Positions 55,541-64,000 of a DNA stretch of 64,000 nucleotides are shown piece after piece (within the stretch, counting starts at the first letter, position 1; the number at the start of each line of letters is the position of its first letter). The stretch comes from Branchipolynoe longqiensis (taxonomy: Eukaryota; Annelida; Polychaeta; Phyllodocida; Polynoidae): NCBI GenBank assembly GCA_030323885.1, contig CM059194.1, positions 31,413,367 to 31,477,366 on the forward strand, written 5' to 3'. A program made the translations under genes and the position numbers. The notes beneath the pieces were generated by a model. That model worked only from the letters and a program-made list of their open reading frames with translations. It did not search any database and was not told where the DNA came from.

Positions 55541-56006
55541 TGCATAGTCCAACTGAAGTTCAAATTGTCGAAACCAAAACAATTATCTAGATTGTATTCT
55601 ACATATTGAACTTAGACACTGGTGCACTTATGGAATATTTGTTGCTGCATAGAATGGAAGAGTTGGACTTCAAATTTCTCAAAACTTTGCCATTTAATGT
55701 TACTTCAAACTAAAATAAAGTAGGTGGTAGGGGGGTGAGGCGTCACTTGAAGGGGAGGAGGGGAATTAAGGGAGCTGCTTGATGGCAGACCTCCCGCTCT
55801 CCACCTCCAGGAACTCAGACTACCCAAGAACACATGAAAGGAGGTTACAGGAGTAGATGCAGTGAATAGGACAAGAGAAAAACAAAGCAGAAGAATTACA
55901 GACATGAATAATATTTGCATATGTACTTTATGCCTCACATTATAACCAGGAAGCTAAAATATTTATCTCAGAAAATGACAGAAACGCAAAACCCATCGGA
56001 TTATTC
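55541..56006 (-). mobile_element. MITE-B copy with insertion
   Basis: Starts CTGCATAGTCCAACTGAAG, with landmarks TTGAACTTAGACACTGGTGC and TTACTTCAAACTAAAATAAA; it is interrupted at about 55728-55955 by unassigned GC-richer sequence and resumes to CATCGGATTATTCAAATTTA. Confidence 0.6.
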
Positions 56007-56128
56007 AAATTTAAGGAAGATTAAATGGTAAAAGATGTAGCATAATAACAACTACAGGAACAGATGGGGCTGAGATGGCCTATAAAAGGGTTGGGGTGTA
56101 TGAGTTCAGGGATGTGGTGGGGTTTGGT

Positions 56129-56383
56129 GTGTTTGTTGTTGTGTTACGTCCTAGCAACATCTAAGGTCATATCAGGATGGGTACCGACTTGTGACAGTGC
56201 GCACTCATGGCAATTATATAGTGCTGCCCCACTGGGAAACCAGGCTACCAGCACCATGACCTGATATCCCACTCAGTCACATTATCCTGACACTGAGCCC
56301 ACCAGTCCTTGCCCTATCCTAATAATGCCGAGCGCCAGGCTAGGAAGCGACAAGTATAAATTGTTAAGTCATTGGTAATGGTT
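56129..56383 (-). mobile_element. SINE copy, head missing
   Basis: Reverse tail and body; it breaks at GTCATTGG where a tRNA-Gln-like segment begins. Confidence 0.85.
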
Positions 56384-56452
56384 AGGACACTTGCTCCCAA
56401 AATGCCAGATATGTGGGTTGGAGTCCCATTCCAGGCACAGTGTTCCTTTTTG
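56384..56452 (+). mobile_element. tRNA-Gln-like SINE fragment
   Basis: TAATGGTTAGGACACTTGC, GTGGGTTGGAGTCCCATTCC and AGGCACAGTGTTCC match the second SINE family (38085 and 61258), in the opposite direction to its neighbours. Confidence 0.55.
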
Positions 56453-56454
56453 TT

Positions 56455-56758
56455 TGTAAGACTGCACTTGTGACAGTGCGCGCTCATAGCAAGCAAAGAG
56501 TGCTGCCCCATTGGAACACCAGGCCACCAACACCATGACCTGATGTCCCACCCAGTCACATTATCCTGACACTGAGCCAACCAGTCCTTGCTTGCCCTAT
56601 CCTAATAATGTCAAGTGCCGGGCTAGGAAGTAACAAATATAAATTGTAAGTCACTGCTATCATTTGACTCGACCAGGGTTCAAACCCGTGGGTTCGAATC
56701 CCACAACCTAGCAAAACGAGAGACGGAAGCTCAACTCATTCGGCCAACCCCCGTCTGG
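56455..56758 (-). mobile_element. SINE copy, type A head
   Basis: Begins in the body (CTTGTGACAGTGCGCGCTC), lacks the tail, and retains a good head (GGTTCGAATCCCAC; CATTCGGCCAACCCCCGTCT). Confidence 0.85.
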
Positions 56759-57555
56759 TGATTAGGTTTGTGGGTGGCAACTCACAGTGCCTGCTTAGTG
56801 GGGAAAAGGTCTACTAAAATACTGCTCACCAGTTGGAATTTTCGTGTGTGGGAGGACACAGTTGGTTCTGTCACGTGATCGCAGGAGACGCCCACAGTGG
56901 GCGATAATGGGAGGAATCCGCAGGGAGCGGTCCGTAGGGTCGCGTTAGATGCAATCTGATAGGCCGCTGACTGACAGCAAGGACGCTCTTCTTACTTCCG
57001 GTTCCCTATCAAGATGGAGACGACCGGAAGAGTCTGCATGATCACTATGGCTACCCTTTGTAAGCTGTTGATTGGATGAGATAATTTCAACCACGTGTAC
57101 AGTCACGCGGGGTTGGGAGGGTGGATGGGACAGGCCATTGGCTACTCCTTAATTACTATCTGTGCATATATATATATAAATTGGGCTACGACGTAGGAAG
57201 AAGAGACAAGACGGGAAGTGGTGGAAGCCTCGTTTATTTGCTGAGGCCCATCTGGCTGAGCAATAACTGCCCTACCAATACAAAATTTTAACTGGCGCCG
57301 ATGTGCACCTAACAAGCGCTGACTGACATCTGGCAACATGGTGGGGCGCCAGGATAGCGCAGCCGGAAAACGGCCCGCAGCGAATATAACAATAAATATC
57401 GTGGGTTAATAATAAAGGCAGCATTAAATGCTAGGATCCTGTAGGAATATAGGAATATAGCTCCGCCCATTTATACTCATAGTAATAAATTTTATATCCC
57501 ATATATATATATCTATGTATATGTATATGTGCTATATAAGGTCATGTATCTATAG
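56759..57555. other. GC-rich stretch and retroelement-like segment
   Basis: GC-rich region at 56850-57070 includes the promoter-like cluster below. 57185-57370 resembles 41820-42000 (GCCTCGTTTATTTGCTGAGG; GCAATAACTGCCC). No gene was found. Confidence 0.4.
56995..57030. promoter_or_regulatory. ETS/YY1-like motif cluster
   Basis: ACTTCCGG, CAAGATGG and ACCGGAAG lie within 36 bp in a GC-rich stretch, a pattern common at housekeeping promoters. Confidence 0.35.
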
Positions 57556-57815
57556 ACTGTTCTCTTGTGGCATGTTCCCTTGTTCTGTGTTCGCTTGTGA
57601 CCTTGTGACATGCCACACAGACAATGACCCTGTTTTTTGCCTAGTGGCCGTTCCCATAGGTTGGACCAAGGGACCATATGACCTTGTGCATCGCACATGT
57701 GACATACTGACCAGGAACATAGAGAATGAACATGGTCATTGTCTGTCTGGTGCGTCACAAAGTCACAAGGTCGCAAGGGAACGCAGAACAAGGGAACACG
57801 CCACAAGATAACAGT
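57556..57815. mobile_element. fold-back MITE with ~80-bp arms
   Basis: ACTGTTCTCTTGTGGCATGT... at the left pairs with the right end (complement ACTGTTATCTTGTGGCGTGT...) for about 80 bp with few mismatches, leaving a ~90-bp centre. The ORFs on both strands are mirror translations of the arms. Confidence 0.8.
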
Positions 57816-58009
57816 ATATGGATATGCGCCTAATGCATTATGTGAATATAAACACAGACACTATTGACAATATTCACAATGCATGCGCCATCTGACGGCG
57901 ACGATGAACACTACGGTTGCGGGACCCTGACTACGGCGCATGCGTGGTTATATCCTCTATTCACTTACAGTTCATTTATTGTCTTCCTGCTTACAAACGG
58001 CTTGATGTA
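57816..58009. other. intergenic, no gene seen
   Basis: Short unique segment, partly GC-rich (57880-57950). Confidence 0.35.
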
Positions 58010-58375
58010 CTATCTTAGAACGGCTTGATGTAATATGGTAGAAGGGATTGATGTACTATCTTAGAACGGCTTGATGTACTATGGTAGAAGGGATTGGTGT
58101 ACTATCTTAGAACGGCTTGATGTACTATCTTAGAAGGGATTGATGTACTATCTTAGAAGGGGCTTGATGTACTATCTTAGGAGGGGTTGATGTACTGTCT
58201 TAGAAGGGCTTGATGTACTATCTTAGAAGGGATTGATGTACTATCTTAGAGGGGCTTGATGTACTATCTTAGAAGGGGTTGATGTACTGTCTTAGAAGGG
58301 CTTGATGTACTATCTTAGAAGGGATTGATGTACTATCTTAGAAGGGATTGATGTATTATCTTAGAAGGGATTGGC
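58010..58375. repeat. 23-bp minisatellite
   Basis: About 16 units of GATTGATGTACTATCTTAGA plus AGG, with CTTGATG and GGTTGATG variants. Confidence 0.93.
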
Positions 58376-58751
58376 TCCTATTTTTGCTATGGTGCCGCCA
58401 CCTGGGGATTAGTTCCAATTTCTGCCATGGTGGCGCCACCTGCGTGTGGGCATTCTCACCAGTGAAGTAGCCCTCATATGACAGCACGCTATTGACGTGG
58501 GGACAAGTGTACAGGCAAAAGCTTGCTCAGACTGTCATCTTAATTATTATATCAACCCGCAGTAAAATTAGGCAAACCAAATATAATATAAACACACCCA
58601 AATATTAGATTCTCACATATTAATTGGTGAAGTAATAAGTAGTTATTACCTGATATGGGGTTTGAGGCCCAATGAACTCTGGATCAAGGCGTAGCCGAGA
58701 TATGTACATACATTAGATGCCCGAGGAACTTAACTCCCATATTGAGAATGT
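58376..58751. other. intergenic, no gene seen
   Basis: Two GGTGCCGCCACCTG-like segments near 58391 and 58429; nothing else. Confidence 0.35.
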
Positions 58752-59047
58752 GTGTTGTTGGGTTTTACGTCCTAGTAACATCTATGGTCATATCAGGATG
58801 CGTCCCAACTTTTGACAGGGCACACTCATGCCCCACCAGGAAATCAGGCCACTGCCACCATGACTCAATATCACACTGTCATATTATCCTAACACAGGCC
58901 TAACCAGTCCTTGCCCTATCCAAGTAATGCCGAGAGCCAGGGTAGGTAGTGGCAAGTATCAATTTTGTAAGTCATCGGTCGGTATTCAAACTCTTGACCT
59001 TCTGCACGGGAAGCCTGAGCTTTACTGATTGGGCCAGCGCATCCAGT
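58752..59047 (-). mobile_element. SINE copy, type B head
   Basis: Reverse copy with a small body deletion near 58828; the head reads CTTCTGCACGGGAAGCCTGA. Confidence 0.85.
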
Positions 59048-59498
59048 CCCATATTAAGAATAGCAAGTGGGATTACCCCTTTACTTCAATATACAAATAC
59101 TAGCTTTAACCTGTGCACAGCATAGGTTAAAGCTAGATCAAGTATATTCTCCTATCGCCTGAGAATCCTTTCGATGCTGCCATCTGCCAGAAAACTGTTC
59201 CAATATAGCCCCCAATGCAATATCCGCTACCTAGTGGGAAATCACTAAACTGTCACAGCATTAGTTGCAGTCATTCTGTGTTTTGGTGTTTTGACTGACC
59301 AATAACTTTGCGTTGATCCAATCAGTCAAACGTCAACAAAAGCTGTTTTGCACTGTTTACTGTATTAGTGGAGTATGATAGGTACAAAGAAAAACATGCT
59401 ATTAGCAACCCATACATGGCAAAGCATCAGTGGAGTGTGATGATGCGTATCGGCAGTGCCGATTAACAGAAGAGTAGTGATCAGAAAGACCCTAAAAC
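59048..59498. other. intergenic, no gene seen
   Basis: Contains a short inverted repeat TTTAACCTGTGC / GCATAGGTTAAA (59103-59131). No gene. Confidence 0.35.
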
Positions 59499-59501
59499 TT
59501 A

Positions 59502-60127
59502 AGCCGTGTTCACACGGGGCAGTTAATTCGAATCATATGAATCGACTTGCCTAGTTCGGCTCAGATTTGGTGTGTGAATGCGCGTCTGAGTCGGTTTAGG
59601 GCTGATTCGAATCACCTAGTTCGCTTCATCTATACCACCTCTGTAGGTGGTTTATATGAAGCGAATTATATGATTCGACTTAGATCGCCCGTGTGAACGC
59701 AACCGACTAACTTGAGGTGGATTAAGGACGTCACACGCATGCGCAGTCGAGACCTTAGTTTGTTGACGTTCCAGTCGATCAAAAGCGCATATTATATAAT
59801 TTAATTAATGAAACCGCTATCTATGCACAGATATTTTGTTCATGATTTATTTTTAGGGTTTCACTGCCCAGCAGAAGTTTTGACCATTCCAAACCAATAC
59901 GATTCAGTCATTACATATCTAGGTCGAACCCACACTCTCTGGTGCCAGCATCGTCGAACCCAAAATGGCGCTGGTTAGTCTGGACTTGCTCATGCGCAGA
60001 TATCCACTTCCGCCTTAAACCGATTCAAAGCACTGCCCGTGTGAACGCGAAACACTTTCAAACTAAATCGATTCATATGATTCGACTTGTCTAATTCGCT
60101 TCACATTTTGCCCGTGTGAACACGGCT
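59502..60127. mobile_element. Harbinger-type MITE, 626 bp
   Basis: Ends AGCCGTGTTCACACGGG and CCCGTGTGAACACGGCT; target duplication TTA at 59499-59501 and 60128-60130. Interior rich in ATTCGAATCATATGAATCGA-type palindromes and a hairpin around 59625-59668 (TTCGCTTCAT...ATGAAGCGAA). Different family from the AGGCCCTG element; non-coding. Confidence 0.8.
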
Positions 60128-60158
60128 TTAATCACCGGTTGGTATTATATATCGATGT

Positions 60159-60618
60159 AGATAAAAGATTCACTCCATACTTACAGTACAGGGGTGAACC
60201 ATAGCGTATTCTAAAGTTTTGTTTGTTTGTTCGTTGTTGTTTTACGCCCTAGCAACATCTCAGGTCATATCAGGACGGAGTATTCTAAAGACTGGTGAAA
60301 ACTGATTTAGTATGGAACGGGAACTAAAATGCCAGCATAGAGTTGGTGAAATGGGAGAGAATGCAAACAGACAAGATGGTGGCGATAAAACGCTCTCGGT
60401 TTTATTTTTAAAGTTCATTAAACTACATGCTTTATTATAATTTTCATATCAGAAGTAGTGGGTAAATATGAATATGTATGTGGAGAATATATTTTGCTTC
60501 TTAAATTAACAATTTATCTGCTCAATTCATTTTCCCGCCATGTCGACATTCTTCGCCCATTTTTCAAATGGGTTGGTTTTCACCCCTGTACTGGAAGTAT
60601 GGGGTGAATCTTTTATCT
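60159..60618. mobile_element. MITE-C, second copy
   Basis: Homologue of 11451-11856 with the same AGATAAAAGATTCACTCC and GGGGTGAATCTTTTATCT ends, enlarged by a SINE tail insertion. Confidence 0.77.
60217..60279 (-). mobile_element. solo SINE tail with 11-bp target duplication
   Basis: 63 bp (GTTTGTTTGTTCGTTGTTG to ATATCAGGACGGA) flanked by perfect GTATTCTAAAG copies at 60206-60216 and 60280-60290. It shows that a tail-only fragment inserted by retrotransposition. Confidence 0.85.
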
Positions 60619-60831
60619 AATATAGATGGCGTGTAGTCTTTGACTAAATGCCTACCCTCTTTTAAATCTAGAATTACTAACAATACACTTATCTGTGCAT
60701 GTTATTGTTTAGTAGAATTCTCAGTGTGGGATCGATGCATGCCTTGATTGGTGTTGCTGTTCTCCGGCCGGACATGGTCCTGGTGAACGTGACTCATTGA
60801 ACCCCATTAAGTCGACCACTGCACAGACCGG
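60619..60831. other. intergenic, no gene seen
   Basis: Nothing recognisable. Confidence 0.35.
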
Positions 60832-61158
60832 GTGCAGTGACCGAATCGGTCGAGCGCGGGCCTCACATGCTGGAGATCGGGGAGATTGGTTCCCGGTCTA
60901 GTCAAACCAGTGACTTATAAAATTGACACTTGTCACTTCCTAGCCTGGTGTTCGGCATTAAGAGGATAGGGAAAGGACTGGTTCGCTCAGTGTCAGGATA
61001 ATGTGACCAAGTGGAATATGGGATCATGGTGCTGACGACCGAATTTCCAAGTCGGACAGCATTTTAATGTTGCCATAAGTGTGCATTGTCACATGTCGGT
61101 ACCCGTCCTGATATTACCTTATATGTTGCCCGGATGGAAAACTCCAATAACCAATCTA
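60832..61158 (+). mobile_element. SINE copy, type C head
   Basis: Full-length forward copy: box A-like GACCGAATCGGTCGAGCG, box B-like GGTTCCCGGTC, tail ending ACTCCAATAACCAATC. Confidence 0.87.
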
Positions 61159-61257
61159 CCACTGCACATTTTGAGGAACATTACCAGAATCTCCTTTGAG
61201 AGAACATCTTTACAAATCCAAACATTAACCAAATATAACCAGGTCTTTATCTGTGAC

Positions 61258-61430
61258 GAAGTAGTAGTTTGCACTGGCCTCTCAGGCATGGAGCTGCGGA
61301 GACAGGTATGGTGGGGACATCAGGGAGTCTAGGTGGTGTAATGGTTAGCACACTGGCCCGGAATGTAAGAGATGCGATTCCCTTCTAGGCACAGTATTTC
61401 CCATTTTCATCACCCCCACGACACAAGTGG
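61258..61430 (+). mobile_element. second SINE family, tRNA-Gln-like
   Basis: GTAGTAGTTTGCACTGGCCT, ACATCAGGGAGTCTAGG, GTGGTGTAATGGTTAGCACA and CATTTTCATCACCCCCACGA match 38085-38258. Confidence 0.65.
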
Positions 61431-61809
61431 TGACATCACAATTCAAGTACAATTTGTTCATAGAGCGACGCCACCTAGTGGCTTCATAATGAAGCTGAGT
61501 GAGCTGAGGCCACAGTGTGTGTGGACTAATCTGATTAGGTGGCAGCATGGTTAATTATTGATGAAATCACAGGCGCTGTGAACTAAATTCTGTACATAGA
61601 AGATTCATGTTTATTGATGACGTCACAAGTGTTGCTAGAGACTAACTACTGTTTGTTGAGTTAATTAAGTCTCCGTACAAAAAGAAAAGATCAATATGAA
61701 TCTTTAAAAGAATTCTTTTTTCTTAAATGTCGTAGCCGCAAGCATGGATTCAGTTATCAGCACAAGTGTCACGACTGTTCTATTTCAATGCGTGTATTCC
61801 CAGTTACTG
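61431..61809. other. intergenic, no gene seen
   Basis: A degenerate tandem pair of ~75 bp (TTGATGAAATCACAGGCGCT and TTGATGACGTCACAAGTGTT at 61556 and 61614). No gene. Confidence 0.4.
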
Positions 61810-62135
61810 GTCCTCTCAAGAAAGGGCTGGAGTTGGGACCTGGTGTGTTTAAGCAATCGGAAGTGGGGCAGTGTCACTCTAAGCCTTATCCTTTACTCTG
61901 TCTCCAAGAAAGGGCTGGGGCTGGGACCTGGTGTGTTTAAGCACTCGGAAGTGGGGTGGTTGTCACTCCAAGCCTTATCCTTTACTCTGTCTCCAAGAAA
62001 GGGCTGGAGCTGGAACCTGGTGTGTTTAAGCAGTCGGAAGTGGGGCGGTTGTCACTCCAAGCCTTATCCTTTACTGGTCTCCAAGAAAGGGATGGAGCTG
62101 GACCCTGGTGTGATTACACACTGGGAAGTTGGGTG
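61810..62135. repeat. 88-bp tandem repeat
   Basis: About 3.7 units; landmarks CTCCAAGAAAGGGCTGG, CCTGGTGTGTTTAAGCA and CTCCAAGCCTTATCC recur every 88-89 bp. The open frames of 130 and 84 residues follow the repeat. Confidence 0.9.
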
Positions 62136-62518
62136 ACATTCGTTCGCACCAGCCCTATCCCGTACAATAGGGCCAAACCCCTGAACATGGAAACACATGG
62201 CTACTACTGACTAACATCGGTAGGGTTTTTCATTTGAAGAGTTCAGGCGCAAAAACTGACAAACGCCATTTGGCCATGACTACCATATTTGAGCTGAAGC
62301 CGCCATCATTCTGATAATCAAGTCCCTTTTGTCAGAGAAACCAACACAGCCCCTATATAGCGCATTAACCAATATGAAATTGCAAGACTTTACCTGTAAA
62401 GCACAACAAATTCTATTTTACAGAGAACAATTAACATGGATTTGTCGGTCTGTGCGCCTGAATTATTTTATTTTGTTGGTAGTGTGGATGACAGTGAAAT
62501 TCTGCAAACTCTAACAGC
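62136..62518. other. intergenic, no gene seen
   Basis: No supported gene. From about 62467 it is paralogous to 63185-63215. Confidence 0.35.
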
Positions 62519-62796
62519 TGGTCGTGTGGTCGAACCCTGGTCGAGTCAAACCAATGACTTAAAAATTGATACTTTAGGCTTCCTAGCCAGGCGCTCGGCA
62601 TTATAAGGACAGGGCAAGGACTGGTGTGCTCAGTGTCAGGATAATGTAACTGAGTGGGAGACCAGGTCATGGTGCCGGCGGCCTGGTTTCAAAGGGGGAC
62701 AGCACTATAAAATCGCCATGAGTGCGCACTGTCACAAGTCGGTACCCGTCCTGATATGATCTTAGATGTTGCTAGGACGTAAAACAACAACAAAGA
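62519..62796 (+). mobile_element. SINE copy, 5'-truncated
   Basis: Begins in box B (GGTCGAACCCTGGTCGAGTC); body and tail complete (GACGTAAAACAACAACAAAG). Confidence 0.87.
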
Positions 62797-62841
62797 GCTA
62801 ATCTACATTCAATAAAATCCCACATCTCGTCTCTAGATGAT

Positions 62842-63165
62842 TGGTTGTTGGAGTTTCACGTCCTGGCAACACCTAACATTATATCAGGATGGATACTGAC
62901 TTGTAACGGTGTGCACTCATGGTGACATTATAGTGCTGCCCCACTGGTAAATCAGGCCACCGGCACGATGACTCTACATCCCACTCAGTCACATTATCCT
63001 GACACAGAGCTAAACAATCCTTGCCCTATCCTAGTAATGCTTAGCACCAAGATAGGAAGCGACAAGTATCAACTTTGTATGTCATTGGTTTAATTCAACC
63101 AGGAATTGAACTCTCAATCTCCTATATTGGACCCCTGCGCTCTACCGATTAGGCTACGCGTCTGG
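62842..63165 (-). mobile_element. SINE copy, type C head
   Basis: Full-length reverse copy, 45 bp from the previous one in opposite orientation. Confidence 0.87.
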
Positions 63166-63450
63166 AAAATTGTTGTTGTTGTTTGTAGTGTGGATGAGAA
63201 TGAAAGTGTGCTAACAGTAAAAACTAATCTACGCTCAATAAGATCCCTCCTCCCGTCTGTAGGTGTGGTACTGTACTGCAGTATGCCTCACCCTCATCTA
63301 GCATAACCAGCAACCTCAGTAATGGCTAGGTGGACACCAACTCTAGTATCTCCGAAGTGGCATACTAGATTACCACTTCATCCATTCACTTTCACTTGCC
63401 CTCTTTTCCGCTGAGCCAACTCACTTGGTTTACCCAGCACGAGTCATAAT
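63166..63450. other. paralogous unfilled site and intergenic
   Basis: 63185-63260 matches the sequence flanking the SINE at 62519-62796 but lacks the SINE. No gene. Confidence 0.55.
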
Positions 63451-63454
63451 TAAA

Positions 63455-63785
63455 GCCGCTAAGTCTGATGAAAAACAGCAAATTTTCTAAACCCAAACAC
63501 TTACCGAGATTTGATCCTACTTAATTCCTGGTGCAATCATTAAATATTTGTTGCTGTACAGGAGAAATACAAAGGTAATTTAATTGAACCTGCCATGGAT
63601 GAAGCCTATGGTGTCCAGCATTTTGATGTGCATGCCAAATTTAATTTCTCCTTTTATTTCATTTGAGATATTTCTCAAGTTGACTCTCAAGAATAATAGA
63701 TTTTCTCAAACTAAAGGAGTATAAACTATAATCATCAAGCTAAAACATTGATCTTTAAAGCTTGCATTGTCAGATGATGCACCCA
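63455..63785 (-). mobile_element. MITE-B copy, nearly full length
   Basis: The best-preserved reverse copy: TTCCTGGTGCAATCATTAAA, GATGAAGCCTATGGTGTCCA, GATATTTCTCAAGTTGAC and TCAAACTAAAGGAGTA in the family order. Confidence 0.65.
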
Positions 63786-63819
63786 ATTTTCAAAACACAA
63801 GTAATAATCTACATAACTA

Positions 63820-63861
63820 ACATGCTGGTGGAGGTGGTGGTGTTAGTGGTGGTCCTGATGG

Positions 63862-63893
<32 letters not shown>

Positions 63894-64000
63894 GTGTTGG
63901 TGGCGTTGATGGTGGTGGTGATGGTGGTGTTGGTATTGATGGAGGACCTTGTGATTGGGATGGTGCTGATGGTGTTGGTGTTAGTGAGGTTGGTATTGGT
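63820..64000. repeat. GGT/GAT trinucleotide microsatellite
   Basis: GGTGGTGGTGATGGTGTTGG-type repeat continuing to the window edge. Confidence 0.93.

Overview
This is eukaryotic, almost certainly animal, genomic DNA. The evidence is a GT-AG intron inside a transposon gene, TATA boxes, AATAAA signals, many tRNA-derived SINEs, LINEs, a Ty3/Gypsy LTR element, Harbinger-type DNA transposons and dense microsatellites. There are no operons, ribosome binding sites or CRISPR arrays. The repertoire suits an invertebrate (lophotrochozoan, invertebrate deuterostome or cnidarian), but I cannot name a species. Nearly all of the recognisable content is mobile DNA. Only one short stretch (40505-40794, minus strand) looks like a host coding exon, and two short GC-rich motif clusters (38681-38717 and 56995-57030) look like host promoters.

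The central block, 15114-25235, is a potentially autonomous PIF/Harbinger transposon with 3-bp TTA target duplications and matching terminal inverted repeats. It carries two genes arranged tail to tail: a spliced Myb/MADF-like DNA-binding protein gene on the plus strand and a DDE transposase gene on the minus strand, each with a TATA box close to its ATG. Both ends carry arrays of GCGTATG-type motifs, the probable binding sites. A 4.8-kb Ty3/Gypsy retrotransposon with identical-looking 132-bp LTRs sits in the CT-rich spacer between the two genes. A 782-bp internally rearranged relative lies at 3213-3994.

The flanks are a graveyard of one abundant SINE family (about 24 body copies plus solo tails), a second SINE with a tRNA-Gln-like head, several MITE families, a truncated I-type LINE (5789-7372) and an internally deleted LINE (about 52320-55470). 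That LINE has a tandem 175-bp promoter-like array, an ORF1 with RRM-like remnants and a NADAR-like domain, and the C-terminal end of a reverse transcriptase. Long minisatellites fill 14.7, 27.3, 29.8, 31-32, 36.8, 39.6-40.4, 58.0 and 61.8 kb.

Most strange is that almost every frame break in the recognisable transposon genes is a single extra base, usually in a homopolymer. This is either real decay or a systematic assembly error, and it decides whether the Harbinger and Gypsy copies are active. All identifications are by eye from sequence and translation; no database search was possible.
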